A stretch of 64,000 bases of DNA from contig NZ_JAGGJV010000011.1 of assembly GCF_017873135.1 (NCBI RefSeq), positions 124,001-188,000 of the forward strand. Direction: 5' to 3'. The notes below the pieces were generated by a model. The model had not been told where the DNA came from. It was given only the letters and a program-made list of their open reading frames with translations, and made no database searches. Both the position numbers and the translations under genes were made by a program. This document shows, one piece after another, positions 44,891-54,517 of this stretch (within the stretch, counting starts at the first letter, position 1; each line of letters starts with the position of its first letter). This stretch comes from Rhizobium herbae. GTDB lineage: Bacteria > Pseudomonadota > Alphaproteobacteria > Rhizobiales > Rhizobiaceae.

Positions 44891-44975
44891 GAGCCGCTTC
44901 GCCGATGCTCTGCGACGCAGGGGCTCGGCCGATACCCATCACGTGTGGTGATTTGTTCAACGGGAGGAGTGAATT

Positions 44976-46637
44976 ATGAAAGTCAGTGATTTCGAAAGAA
45001 TGATGGCGATCGGCCTGAGTCGCCGCGCCATTTTGAAGACTGGCGCCAGTCTGGGGGCTCTTGCCGCCGCCGGCACCATTCTCGATGCTGTCGGCAGCGC
45101 CAGCGCGCAGGACGCGTCCTTGCGCAGCCAGATCCTGCGGATTCCCGGCGTCGGCAAGGGTTCGCCGACCGATGCGGATTGGCAGAAGGTCGGGGAACTG
45201 TGCCTCAATGCGACCAAGAGCAATGTTGCGCAGGGGGAATTTGCCGGCGTCGCACTGTCTTTCATGGGGCTCAACAACCAGAATCTTCACAATGTGATCT
45301 TCCGCGGCTTCCTGAAATCCTGGGAAGACTACACTGGCGCCAAGATTTCGTGGATCGATCTGGCGCAGGCGGATTACAATCCGCGTTTGCAGCAGGCCAT
45401 CGCCACCGGCACGGTGGATTTCGACATTCTCGAAATGGGCGCGCCGTTCGAGGGTGACGTCTGCGGCAAGGGCCTTGCATCCGAGATGCCGGACTGGGTC
45501 AAGGCCCAGATCGACATGGACGACTATGTCGACTACCTCAAGGCGCCGGTCGGAACCTGGGACGGCAAGACGTATCGCATCTCGGTTGATGGAGATTGCC
45601 ACAACTTCAACTACCGCGCCGACTACTTTACCGATGCCGGTCTGGCAAAGGCCTGGAAGGACGAGGGGCACGAGGGCGAGTGGGGGGTGCCCAAGACCTG
45701 GCAGAAGGTTCAGGAAGTCACCAAGTTTCTCAAGGGCAAGACGATCGGCGGCATGGAAGCGATCGGCTATCTCGATGCGCCGAAAGCCTGGGGTGGATTC
45801 GGCTTCTATTTCCTCGGCAGCCGCGCCACCGCCTATGCCAAGCATCCGGACGACAAGGCCTGGCTCTTCGACGTTGATACGATGAAGCCGCGGATCAACA
45901 ACCCGGCCTGGGTCCGGGCCATTCAAGACGTGATCGACGCGTTGCCGTCGGAGTCTGGCGATCAGCTCAATGCCGACCCTGGCACCACCGCTTTCCAGCA
46001 GTTCCTGGCTGGTACCGGATCCATGGTTTCCTGGTGGGGCGATGTCGGTTCGGGCGCGCGCACCAGCGACACGTCGGTGATCGGCGACAGTGTTGCCTTC
46101 GATATCCTGCCTGGTTCGGATGACGTCTACAATTCGAAGACCGGTCAATGGGACAAGCTGTCGAGCGGTCCGAACCACGCCCCGAACATGGCCTACCTCG
46201 GATGGGGCGTTTACGTCATGGCCCGGGTCGACAGCGACGAAAAAAAGAAGAAGGCAGCCTGGAGCGCCGCCGCCCATCTCGGCGGCAAAGACCTGGCTCT
46301 GTGGATGGCGGCATATCCGTCCGGCTTCCAGTGCTATCGCAAGAGCCAGTTCGACACCAAGGAATGGGTCGAGGCTGGCTACGACGAGGCCTTCATCTCG
46401 AACTATCTCGCCTCGCAGTCGAACTCATACAACCACCCCAATGCTGCCATCGAGCCGCGCATCCCCGGCATCTTCCAGTATTACAGCGTCGCGGAAGACG
46501 AGTTGGCCAAGGTGTTCGCAGGCCAGATGACAGCCCAGGAGGGGGCGGATGCGATTGCCGTTGCCTGGGAGAAGATCACCGATCAGCTGGGCCGCGACAA
46601 GCAGATAGCCCTCTACAAGGCATCGCTCGGCGTCTGA
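44976..46637 (+). CDS. Extracellular sugar-binding protein (family 1), probably Tat-exported
   Basis: 553 residues, longer than most. The N-terminus IGLSRRAILKTGASLGALAA has a twin-Arg motif before a hydrophobic stretch, so Tat export is likely. The mature part has family 1 features: FRGFLKSWEDYTGAKISWID, QAIATGTVDFDILEMGAPFE, AYLGWGVYVMARVDSDEKKK. The GGAGG site is 8 nt before the start. A 15-nt arm hairpin follows the gene. Confidence 0.9.
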   Translation: MKVSDFERMMAIGLSRRAILKTGASLGALAAAGTILDAVGSASAQDASLRSQILRIPGVGKGSPTDADWQKVGELCLNATKSNVAQGEFAGVALSFMGLNNQNLHNVIFRGFLKSWEDYTGAKISWIDLAQADYNPRLQQAIATGTVDFDILEMGAPFEGDVCGKGLASEMPDWVKAQIDMDDYVDYLKAPVGTWDGKTYRISVDGDCHNFNYRADYFTDAGLAKAWKDEGHEGEWGVPKTWQKVQEVTKFLKGKTIGGMEAIGYLDAPKAWGGFGFYFLGSRATAYAKHPDDKAWLFDVDTMKPRINNPAWVRAIQDVIDALPSESGDQLNADPGTTAFQQFLAGTGSMVSWWGDVGSGARTSDTSVIGDSVAFDILPGSDDVYNSKTGQWDKLSSGPNHAPNMAYLGWGVYVMARVDSDEKKKKAAWSAAAHLGGKDLALWMAAYPSGFQCYRKSQFDTKEWVEAGYDEAFISNYLASQSNSYNHPNAAIEPRIPGIFQYYSVAEDELAKVFAGQMTAQEGADAIAVAWEKITDQLGRDKQIALYKASLGV

Positions 46638-46672
46638 GCCTGAGGTCAATCGCCTCAAGGGCTCACCTGCGG

Positions 46673-46709
46673 GGTTCCGGCGGCATGATTCTCCCATGTC
46701 GCCGGAACC
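46673..46709 (+). other. Intercistronic hairpin after sugar-binding-protein gene
   Basis: Fifteen-nt arms (46673-46687 and 46695-46709) pair at 14 of 15 positions around a 7-nt loop. There is no T-tract, so message stabilisation and higher binding-protein yield is the likely effect. Confidence 0.6.
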
Positions 46710-46751
46710 GCAGAGACAATTTTCAAACTTCGGCCGTGAGGGTCTGCTGCC

Positions 46752-47870
46752 ATGTCTCAGTCAATGACGCTGGTCACGAACGAACCATTTGCAGTGCGCC
46801 GTGCTGCCCCTGCCGGAAAACATGTCCTGCTCGGCAGGGCTATGCTGGCGTTCGCGACCATCACCTTCCTGGTGGTCCTGGCGCTTCAGTCGCTCGATGC
46901 CATGGGCGTCATTGCGTTGGGCTTTGAGAGCTGGCGCCCTCTGCTCTACGTCTATCTCATCTGGGCGGTGGTCTTCGGCGTATCCCAGGTGATGATCCGC
47001 GGCGAGGCGGGCGAGCGTGCGGCCTTCGTCCTTCCGGCGGTTCTTTTTACCGTCGCCATGGTGATCTTCCCGACAATCTTCGGCCTCTACATCGCGTTTA
47101 CCGATTGGAACCTCAGTGCGGTCGAGGGACGACGCTTCAACGGTCTCGACAATCTGCGCACACTTCTGGCGGATACCTATTTCTGGAATGCGCTCCTGAA
47201 CATGGTCTACTATGTTCTGGCGGTTCTCGCCCAATATGCGATCGCCTTCGGCCTGGCTCTTCTCCTCAACGCGGAGATCAAGGCCCGCAAGTTCTTCCGC
47301 GTCGCTTTTCTGTTGCCGTTGATGCTGAGCCCGGTCGCCGTCAGCTGGATGATCGGCAAATCGCTAATGGAGTACCGCTTCGGTCCCGCGGCGACGCTGG
47401 CACGCTATCTGGGCTGGGACAATCCCGCCTTCTTCTCCACCCCCTGGCTGGCGCGGTTGTCGATCATGGCCATGGATGCGTGGGTATCCATTCCCTTCAT
47501 GATGGTTCTGCTGCTGGCAGGCCTGCAGGCATTGCCTGCGGAAATCAAGGAGGCGGCGCGCGTCGATGGCGCCACTGGCTGGCAATCATTCAAGGAAATC
47601 ACCTTCCCGCTGATGCTGCCGGTGAGCATGACCGCCTTGATCCTGCGCATCATATTCGAGCTGAAACTTGCCGACATCGTCATCAACGTCACGGCAGGCG
47701 GCCCCGGTGGCGCGACCGACACGGTATCGAGTTTCATCTTCCGGGAATACCGGGACCGTTCCAACGTCGGCTACGGCACCATGCTCGCCGAAGTCTATCT
47801 CGTCATCATCATCGTTTTCGTCGCGCTCATCCTGAAATGGGCAAGCCGGTGGATGCAAAGAACAAACTGA
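46752..47870 (+). CDS. ABC sugar importer permease, MalF-like
   Basis: 372 residues with eight or so membrane helices, including two early ones before the conserved permease part (FGLYIAFTDWNLSAVEG). The EAA loop is LPAEIKEAARVDGATGWQSF and the last part reads GYGTMLAEVYLVIIIVFVAL. It is followed after 11 nt by the MalG-like partner. Confidence 0.9.
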   Translation: MSQSMTLVTNEPFAVRRAAPAGKHVLLGRAMLAFATITFLVVLALQSLDAMGVIALGFESWRPLLYVYLIWAVVFGVSQVMIRGEAGERAAFVLPAVLFTVAMVIFPTIFGLYIAFTDWNLSAVEGRRFNGLDNLRTLLADTYFWNALLNMVYYVLAVLAQYAIAFGLALLLNAEIKARKFFRVAFLLPLMLSPVAVSWMIGKSLMEYRFGPAATLARYLGWDNPAFFSTPWLARLSIMAMDAWVSIPFMMVLLLAGLQALPAEIKEAARVDGATGWQSFKEITFPLMLPVSMTALILRIIFELKLADIVINVTAGGPGGATDTVSSFIFREYRDRSNVGYGTMLAEVYLVIIIVFVALILKWASRWMQRTN

Positions 47871-47881
47871 GGGCTGACACG

Positions 47882-48811
47882 ATGTCGACAGCACATGAGG
47901 CAATACGTCCAGAAACGCCCGCACGTCGTAGCTTCGCGGTGCCCGGCTTCATGACGCGCAGCATGTTGATCTATGCCGCCCTGGTCTTTTGGGCCTTCGT
48001 TTCCCTGTTTCCGATCTACTGGACGGTAACGACGTCGTTCAAGACCGCGGTGAACGTGACCCAGGGCCATCTCATTCCCTTCGTGGATTTCACGCCGGAC
48101 TGGAAAGGCTGGCGTTCGCTCGGCCTGTCGCCGGACACGATCTTTGAGCAATCGACCGTGCGCGACGAGTTCATGCGCCGGTTCTTCAACAGCATCGTCG
48201 CGTCGGCAGGCGCCTCGCTTCTCGCCGTTGTCATCGGATCGCTCGCGGCCTACGGCCTGAGCCGGTTCTCCTACAAATTCCTCTGGATGCGCAACAAGGA
48301 CATCTCCTTCTTCTTCCTGTCGCAGCTCATCCTGCCACCGGTCGTGCTCGCGATGCCTTTCCTGGTTCTCTACAAGCAACTGATGCTGCTGGACTCGCTT
48401 GTTGGCCTCATCCTGGTCTACACGCTGATGGTGCTGCCGATCGTCATCTGGATCATGCGCGACCAGTTCGACACGATCCCTTTGGAGCTGGAGCAGGCGG
48501 CGCTTGTTGATGGCTGCTCGATCTGGGGCGCGTTCCTGCGGATTGTGCTGCCCATTGCGCTGCCCGGCATGGTCGCAGCTTTCATCCTGTCCGTTATTCT
48601 CTGCTGGAACGAGTATTTCTTCGCAGCTCTTCTGACCAGCACCGATGCCAAGACCCTGCCGGTGATGGTCGCAAGCCAGACCGGATCGCAGGGTATCAAC
48701 TGGTGGTCCATGGCAGCGATCGCCAGTGCCGCCATTCTGCCGCTCGTGCTTATCGGCATATTCCTCGAGCGCTACATCGTTAAAGGCCTGACGGCGGGCG
48801 CGGTGAAATAG
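47882..48811 (+). CDS. ABC sugar importer permease, MalG-like
   Basis: 309 residues from the ATG at 47882; upstream frame extension overlaps the MalF gene and is not used. Six membrane helices, with the first LIYAALVFWAFVSLFPIYWT followed by VTTSFKT. EAA loop IPLELEQAALVDGCSIWGAF, end IFLERYIVKGLTAGAVK matches MalG-type tails. It completes the first importer of the regulon. Confidence 0.9.
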   Translation: MSTAHEAIRPETPARRSFAVPGFMTRSMLIYAALVFWAFVSLFPIYWTVTTSFKTAVNVTQGHLIPFVDFTPDWKGWRSLGLSPDTIFEQSTVRDEFMRRFFNSIVASAGASLLAVVIGSLAAYGLSRFSYKFLWMRNKDISFFFLSQLILPPVVLAMPFLVLYKQLMLLDSLVGLILVYTLMVLPIVIWIMRDQFDTIPLELEQAALVDGCSIWGAFLRIVLPIALPGMVAAFILSVILCWNEYFFAALLTSTDAKTLPVMVASQTGSQGINWWSMAAIASAAILPLVLIGIFLERYIVKGLTAGAVK

Positions 48812-48880
48812 CACAGCGTCTCCTTCGCCGACCCAGGACGAGCATGACTGCACGAATGGTGCGCCGCACAACATTTCATA

Positions 48881-48910
48881 ACTTTACAAAATATTATTAT
48901 TATGTGAAGT
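48881..48910. promoter_or_regulatory. Candidate RpiR operator, copy B
   Basis: ACTTTACAA, a 13-nt AT-rich spacer and TGTGAAGT, the same half-sites and spacing as copy A (43667-43696). It lies 35 nt before the isomerase start. The regulator gene is in this same operon (53642). Confidence 0.65.
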
Positions 48911-48944
48911 AGACCCCAACACCAAATGATGTGAGCCTAGTCCA

Positions 48945-49934
48945 GTGACCCCATTGAAATTCGCCACCCGCCTCAACTCCTTTGCCTCCCGGCCGCAGGC
49001 CGAATGGCCTGATCTTTCCGGGAAGCCGAGTGTCAAGCAGATGGTCTCCCGTGCTGCAAAGGTCGATGGATTGACGGATCTCGATCTCAATTATCCCGAT
49101 CACGTCTCCGAAGACCCGCGCGAATTGGCACGGCAGATCGGGGACATGGGCCTTGCGATCAACGGCTTTGCGATGCGTTACTACACCAATCCCGCTTTCA
49201 AGATTGGCGCCTTCACCAACCCTGATGCAGCGGTTCGCCGTGAAGCCATCGACCTCACGAAGAAGGGCATCGACGCGACCCGTGAGGCCGGCAGCAATCT
49301 GATGACCATCTGGCTCGGGCAGGATGGGTTCGATTACGCCTTCCAGGCCGACTATGCAACCTTGTGGCAACACGAGATTTACGGAATTCGTGAAGTTTGC
49401 GAACATGATCCCGATTGCCAGATCAGCATCGAGTACAAGCCGAACGAGCCGCGCTCCTACAGCCTGATGCCTGACTGCGCCACGACGCTGCTGGCCATCA
49501 AGGAAATCGGCCTCCCCAATCTTGGCGTGACGTTGGACTTCGCCCATGTGCTCTATGCCGATGAGCAGCCGGCCTTCGCGGCGGCGCTGATAGCGCGCTA
49601 CAGCCGTGTTCTCGGCGTCCATCTCAACGACGGCTATGCCAAGCGTGACGATGGACTGATGGTCGGCGCCGTTCATACACAACAGACGATCGAACTGCTG
49701 CGCCAGATCCGCAAGGACGGTTATGACGGCGCGATCTATTTCGACACATTCCCGGATATGACCGGTCTCGATCCGGTCCACGAATGCGAGGTGAACATCC
49801 AGACCGTCAAGCGCATGCTTGACGTCGTGGACCGCCTTGAGCAGGACAATCGCCTGTCTGGTGCGATTGACCGTCAGGATGCCGTCTCCGCCCAGTCCAT
49901 CATTCAAGAAGCGATGCTTGGCGCGAGGGCTTGA
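48945..49934 (+). CDS. Sugar isomerase/epimerase, xylose-isomerase-like TIM barrel
   Basis: 329 residues, GTG start. TIM-barrel family AP endonuclease 2/xylose isomerase features include NYPDHVSEDPRELARQIGDM, DCQISIEYKPNEPRSYSLMP with a metal Glu, GVTLDFAHVLYADEQPA with an Asp/His pair, and LGVHLNDGYAK. It is the first gene after operator copy B and likely isomerises or epimerises the imported sugar before the PfkB kinase acts. Confidence 0.82.
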   Translation: MTPLKFATRLNSFASRPQAEWPDLSGKPSVKQMVSRAAKVDGLTDLDLNYPDHVSEDPRELARQIGDMGLAINGFAMRYYTNPAFKIGAFTNPDAAVRREAIDLTKKGIDATREAGSNLMTIWLGQDGFDYAFQADYATLWQHEIYGIREVCEHDPDCQISIEYKPNEPRSYSLMPDCATTLLAIKEIGLPNLGVTLDFAHVLYADEQPAFAAALIARYSRVLGVHLNDGYAKRDDGLMVGAVHTQQTIELLRQIRKDGYDGAIYFDTFPDMTGLDPVHECEVNIQTVKRMLDVVDRLEQDNRLSGAIDRQDAVSAQSIIQEAMLGARA

Positions 49935-49990
49935 ACTCCAACACCGCAGCACGCCGGACGGCGTGTGAATTTCACACTCGGGAGGAACCG

Positions 49991-51055
49991 ATGAAGACAT
50001 TTTTGAAGACGACCGTTGCCGCAGGTCTGGCCGCCAGTTTCCTGTTCAGCGCCGCCGTCGCGCAGGAACTTGCACCACTCAACTCCGACACCGAAAAGGA
50101 CCGCATGGACTGGTCGCAGCTTGAAGCCAAGCTCGGCGCCTTCCCCAAACCGCCGGAAGGTACCAAGGCTGGTGCTGTGTCCAAGACTCTGACCAACGAA
50201 TACTGGCGCTCGCTGGGTGAAGGTTACACGAAGTTCGGCGACAAGGCCGGCGTGCCGGTGGTCTATCAGGCAGCGCAAAGTGAAGGCGACCAGCTCGGTC
50301 AGCTGACCATTGCCGAGGGGCTGATCACCCAGGGATACAATGTCCTTTTGGTCTCGCCGCAGACCGATGCCAACCTGCAGCCGGTGATCGAACAGGCGAA
50401 GGCTGCCGGCATTCCGGTCGTCAACGTCAACGATGCCGTCATTCCGCAGGCGGAGCACTATGTCGGCAACGTCCAGCGCGACAACGGCGTGCGCGTGGCG
50501 AAATGGTTCATCGAGAACCGTCCCGAAGGCGGCAAGGTCGCCATCGTCGAGGGCCAGGCCGGTGTCTACGCCGCTGTCCAGCGTACGGATGGGTTCAAGT
50601 CGACGATCAGCGAAGGCGGCAAGTTCGAAGTCGTCGCCAGCGTTCCGGGCAACTGGGATCGCCAGACATCCTATGACGCCGCCACCAACATCCTGCAGCA
50701 GCATCCCGACCTGATCGGCTTTTATGCCAACAATGACGGCATGGCGCTCGGTATCGTCGAGGCAGTCAAGGCAGCCGGCCTTCAGGACAAGGTTGCCGTG
50801 TTCGGCACGGACGGCATTTCCGATGCCTATACGTCGATCAAGGCTGGCGAGTTGACGGGCACCGTCGACAGCTTCCCGGTGCTGACCGGCGAGGTTGCTC
50901 TTGAAGCCGCCTTGCGTCTTGTTGCCGGCCAGAAACTGCCCCGCGTCGTCGCCACGCCGCAGGCGCTCATCACCAAGGACAATGTCGCCCGCTACCAGGG
51001 CGAGGGCGTCGACGTCCGTGCCGTGCTGATGGAAGACGCAGCTGCGGCGAAGTGA
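49991..51055 (+). CDS. Periplasmic sugar-binding protein, RbsB-type
   Basis: 354 residues from the ATG at 49991, with GGGAGGAA before it. Signal peptide TTVAAGLAASFLFSAAVAQE. The mature type I binding fold shows QLGQLTIAEGLITQGYNVLL, AKAAGIPVVNVNDAV, AIVEGQAG and GFYANNDGMALGIVEAVKAA, as in RbsB and related receptors. It is followed by a 9-bp stem hairpin and the RbsA-type ATPase gene. Confidence 0.92.
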   Translation: MKTFLKTTVAAGLAASFLFSAAVAQELAPLNSDTEKDRMDWSQLEAKLGAFPKPPEGTKAGAVSKTLTNEYWRSLGEGYTKFGDKAGVPVVYQAAQSEGDQLGQLTIAEGLITQGYNVLLVSPQTDANLQPVIEQAKAAGIPVVNVNDAVIPQAEHYVGNVQRDNGVRVAKWFIENRPEGGKVAIVEGQAGVYAAVQRTDGFKSTISEGGKFEVVASVPGNWDRQTSYDAATNILQQHPDLIGFYANNDGMALGIVEAVKAAGLQDKVAVFGTDGISDAYTSIKAGELTGTVDSFPVLTGEVALEAALRLVAGQKLPRVVATPQALITKDNVARYQGEGVDVRAVLMEDAAAAK

Positions 51056-51071
51056 TCGCCAACTGATAAGA

Positions 51072-51094
51072 ATGCCGGCCATTCTGGCCGGCAT
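51072..51094 (+). other. Intercistronic hairpin after RbsB-type gene
   Basis: ATGCCGGCC and GGCCGGCAT, a perfect 9-bp stem with loop ATTCT, followed by CTCTTT. It lies between the binding-protein and ATPase genes. Confidence 0.6.
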
Positions 51095-51120
51095 CTCTTT
51101 GCCGATGGAGGGGTGACGCA

Positions 51121-52638
51121 ATGACACCTAGACTGAGATTCGAAGCGATATCCAAGAGATTCCCGGGCGTGAATGCATTGTCCGACGTGTCCTTCGACGT
51201 CGCACCCGGCGAAATCCACGGGCTTCTCGGCGAAAACGGCGCGGGAAAGTCGACGCTGCTGCGCATTCTGTCAGGCGTCTTTCGCCCAACCTCCGGGTCC
51301 ATGTTTGTCGACGGCGAAAACGTCTCCTTTCGCAAGCCGATGGACGCCCGTGGTGCCGGCATCGCCATGATCCACCAGGAACTGCAGCAGGTACCGCATC
51401 TGAGTGTCGCGCAGAACATGTTCCTTGGCCATCCGCTGACGACCGTGGGCGGGCTGTTCGTCTCGAGACGCGAGCAGGAGCGGCGGGCTGCCCAGGCATT
51501 GTCGATGATCGAACCCGGCATCGATCCTGCGGCCCCGATCTCTTCGCTCAAGGTGGCGCAGCGCCAGATCGTCGAGATTGCCCGGGCATTGCTCGACCGC
51601 GCCAGGATCATCGCCATGGATGAACCGACATCCAGTCTGACGCCAAGTGAATTCGAACGACTGGCCGAGGTCATAACGAAGCTATCGGCCAGTGGCGTGA
51701 CGATTATCTATGTCTCGCACAAGATGGACGAAGTGTTCCGCATCTGCCAGCGCGCCAGTGTCATGCGCGACGGCAAGCTTGTCGGTGCGGTGGATGTACA
51801 GACGGCTTCCCATCAGGATGTCATCACAATGATGGTGGGGCGCGAGCTAATGCAGGAGCAGCATGTCTCACACGCGACCGCGACGGTGAAACTCGAGGCG
51901 CGGGGGCTCTCGTCGCTGACGAAAATCAGGGATGCATCGTTCAAACTTCACCGTGGTGAGGTTCTCGGCATCGCCGGGCTTGTCGGATCCGGCCGGACGG
52001 AACTCCTGCGCCTTCTGGCCGGAGCTGACAGACTGACGGCAGGCGCGATCGACATAGATGGCAAAACCGTGAACCTGCGCAATCCCCGGGATGCCATTTC
52101 TGCCGGCATTGGTCTCGTTCCGGAAGAGCGCAAGCGGGAGGGGATCATCCCCGTCCGCTCCGTCACGATCAACATGGCACTTGCCTCGCTCGGAAGCTTC
52201 TCCAAAGCCGGCATCATTCAGGGCGGCAAACTGCGCAACACGGCTGAGGACCTGCTGCGCCGGGTCAATCTCAGGCCTTTCCAGTTGGACAGACCGATCC
52301 GGCTCTTCAGCGGCGGCAACCAGCAGAAAGCGATCATCGCCCGCTGGCTGGCAAGCAAATCGCAGATTCTCCTGTTCGACGAGCCGACCCGCGGCATCGA
52401 TGTCGGCGCCAAGGCGGAAATCTATCACCTGATCGAGGCGCTGGCCGCCGATGGGCATTCCATCGTGGTGGTCTCTTCCGAACTGCCGGAAGTTATCCGG
52501 CTTTCCGATCGTGTCCTTGTCATGCGCGACGGCCGGATTGCCGCGGAGATCGCGCGTGCCGACCTCACAGAAAGCGCCATCGTGGCGCATGCTATTCCCG
52601 GTGCAAACACCGGCCGCCCGCCAGCCCCGGCCGCCTAG
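51121..52638 (+). CDS. ABC sugar importer ATPase with two ABC domains, RbsA-type
   Basis: 505 residues. The first ABC domain has GLLGENGAGKSTLLRILSG and IIAMDEPTSSLTPSE. The second half has a Walker-A-like GIAGLVGSGRTELLRLLAG, signature LFSGGNQQKAIIARWL and LLFDEPTRGIDVGAK. This double architecture is that of CUT2 importers (ribose, galactose, xylose). It pairs with the permease at 52665. Confidence 0.93.
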   Translation: MTPRLRFEAISKRFPGVNALSDVSFDVAPGEIHGLLGENGAGKSTLLRILSGVFRPTSGSMFVDGENVSFRKPMDARGAGIAMIHQELQQVPHLSVAQNMFLGHPLTTVGGLFVSRREQERRAAQALSMIEPGIDPAAPISSLKVAQRQIVEIARALLDRARIIAMDEPTSSLTPSEFERLAEVITKLSASGVTIIYVSHKMDEVFRICQRASVMRDGKLVGAVDVQTASHQDVITMMVGRELMQEQHVSHATATVKLEARGLSSLTKIRDASFKLHRGEVLGIAGLVGSGRTELLRLLAGADRLTAGAIDIDGKTVNLRNPRDAISAGIGLVPEERKREGIIPVRSVTINMALASLGSFSKAGIIQGGKLRNTAEDLLRRVNLRPFQLDRPIRLFSGGNQQKAIIARWLASKSQILLFDEPTRGIDVGAKAEIYHLIEALAADGHSIVVVSSELPEVIRLSDRVLVMRDGRIAAEIARADLTESAIVAHAIPGANTGRPPAPAA

Positions 52639-52664
52639 GCGTGGACGAAATAAAGGAACACGTT

Positions 52665-53645
52665 ATGAGCAACTCACCGGCCGCCGCCGACACGAAACTC
52701 TCGCCCGCATTCGGCCGCTTCTCGTTTTCTTTGAGAGACGCCGGCACGCTGATCGGCCTCGTCGTCATCATGGCGGTGTTTGCGACATTGGTCCCTGGCT
52801 TCCTGTCGGAACGCAACCTCGTCAATATCCTGCAGCAATCCAGCATCAACGCCTGTCTGGCACTCGGCATGACATTGGTGATCATATCGGGCGGTATCGA
52901 TCTGTCCGTTGGGCCTACCGCTGCGATATCGGCGGTCATCACGGCGACCCTGCTTCTTTCCGGAACCCCGGTTCCGCTTGCGATCCTGGCGGGCCTCGGG
53001 ATCGGCATGGCCTGCGGTTTCATAAACGGAGTCCTGGTCGCCTATGTCGGGCTGCAGCCCTTCATCGTCACACTCGGAACGTTGAGCACGTACCGCGCAC
53101 TCGCGCTGATCTATACGGGCGGCAATCCTGTTCTTGGCATCCCGGCGGGTTTTCGATCGCTCTTCAATGGAAACCTGTTCGGTATTCCGATGCCCGTTCT
53201 GATCGTTGCCGTCGTGGCGCTGGCCGCCTGGGTCTTGCTCAAGAAAACCCCGATCGGCGAATATCTTCTGGCCGTCGGCGGTAATGAGGAAGCAGCCTAC
53301 GTCGCCGGTGTCCCAATCGCCCGGACCAAGATCACGGCCTACGTGATCTCCGGTGGACTTGCCGCTCTTGCGTCCCTGATATTGATCGGGCGCCTGGGTG
53401 CTGCCGAACCGATCCTCGGCAATCTCTGGGAGCTTGATGCGATTGCCGCCGCGGCCATCGGCGGAGCGTCCCTGATGGGCGGCAAGGGCAGCATCCTGGG
53501 AACGATCCTCGGCGCCATCATTCTCGGCACGATGCGCAACGGTCTGACGTTGATGAACGTCCAGGCCTTCTATCAACTGCTGGCAACCGGTCTTATAATC
53601 CTCGTCGCGATGATGATCGATCGCGCCACGAGGGGACGAGAATGA
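52665..53645 (+). CDS. ABC sugar importer permease, RbsC-type
   Basis: 326 residues from the ATG at 52665 (AAGGA upstream). About ten hydrophobic helices; CUT2 markers are ACLALGMTLVIISGGIDLSV, LQPFIVTLGTLSTYRALALI and DAIAAAAIGGASLMGGKGSI. Its stop overlaps the regulator gene by 4 nt. Confidence 0.92.
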   Translation: MSNSPAAADTKLSPAFGRFSFSLRDAGTLIGLVVIMAVFATLVPGFLSERNLVNILQQSSINACLALGMTLVIISGGIDLSVGPTAAISAVITATLLLSGTPVPLAILAGLGIGMACGFINGVLVAYVGLQPFIVTLGTLSTYRALALIYTGGNPVLGIPAGFRSLFNGNLFGIPMPVLIVAVVALAAWVLLKKTPIGEYLLAVGGNEEAAYVAGVPIARTKITAYVISGGLAALASLILIGRLGAAEPILGNLWELDAIAAAAIGGASLMGGKGSILGTILGAIILGTMRNGLTLMNVQAFYQLLATGLIILVAMMIDRATRGRE

Positions 53646-54517
53646 ATACCGAAAACTTCGACACGAAGGCCGTCGGCCCGCGTATCCGCATGATGATGCC
53701 CTTGCTGACGCCGCTTGAAGCAAAGGTGGTCGATACGGTCTTTGCGTTGCGCGACTTCAGCGACGACACATCGCTGAAACAGATTGCCGACGATGCCGGT
53801 GTTTCGGAAGCCATGGTGGTGAAGATCACCAAGAAACTTGGTTTTGCCGGATATCGGGATTTCCGCGCGGCGGTCAGCCAGTATAACCGCCAGCCCACGG
53901 CCGAAATGCATCAGGAACTCTCGGTCGACGATACGTCGCAGGAGATCGTGCAAAAGGTCTTTCGGACCTCGATCAACGCCCTGGAAGAAACATTGTCGAT
54001 ACTCGACATGGAGGCGTTCGACAGGGCGGCGGATCTGATCCATCGCGCCAAACAGCGCGATTTCTATGGTGTGGGCGGCTCCGCGCAGATTGCACGGGAT
54101 GTGTCGCACAAATTTCTGCGGATCGGCGTGCGCGCCAGCGTTTTCGATGACTTGCACATGATGCTGATGTCGGCGTCGCTGCTGGTCGATGGAGACATTG
54201 CGATCGGCTTTTCCCATTCGGGCAATACCACGGCAGTGATCGAGGCGATCCAGCTTGCCCGGCGAAACGGCGCTCGCACGATTGCTATCACCAACTACAA
54301 CTCGTCCGCGTTGGCGCAGGCGGCCGACGTGGTGCTTTGTTCCACAGCGCAAGGTTCCCCTTTGATGGGCGAGAATGCCGCCGCGCGGATTGCGCAGCTC
54401 AATATTCTTGACGCCGTGTTCGTTGCCGTTGCCCAGCGTGACTACAAAGCTGCCGAACGCAATCTCGAGCGGACCATGTCCGCCGTCACGTCCAAACGAA
54501 AAGATCGACTCCCATGA
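53642..54517 (+). CDS. RpiR/MurR-family regulator with SIS domain
   Basis: 291 residues. The HTH_6 domain at the start reads ALRDFSDDTSLKQIADDAGV, then SEAMVVKITKKLGFAGYRDF. The SIS sugar-phosphate-binding domain follows (FYGVGGSAQIARDVSHKFLR, DIAIGFSHSGNTTAVIEAIQ). A sugar phosphate made in the pathway probably controls its binding. It overlaps the genes on both sides by 4 nt and is the likely reader of the two 30-bp sites at 43667 and 48881. Confidence 0.92.
   Translation: MNTENFDTKAVGPRIRMMMPLLTPLEAKVVDTVFALRDFSDDTSLKQIADDAGVSEAMVVKITKKLGFAGYRDFRAAVSQYNRQPTAEMHQELSVDDTSQEIVQKVFRTSINALEETLSILDMEAFDRAADLIHRAKQRDFYGVGGSAQIARDVSHKFLRIGVRASVFDDLHMMLMSASLLVDGDIAIGFSHSGNTTAVIEAIQLARRNGARTIAITNYNSSALAQAADVVLCSTAQGSPLMGENAAARIAQLNILDAVFVAVAQRDYKAAERNLERTMSAVTSKRKDRLP

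Noticed and set aside
44775..46277. 500-codon minus-strand frame
   Set aside because: Antisense to the ATPase end and sugar-binding-protein gene, whose motifs and signal sequence are clear.
47795..48874. 359-codon minus-strand frame
   Set aside because: Shadow of the MalG-like permease; very polar and lacks any domain.
52674..53723. 349-codon minus-strand frame
   Set aside because: Shadow of the RbsC-type permease gene.
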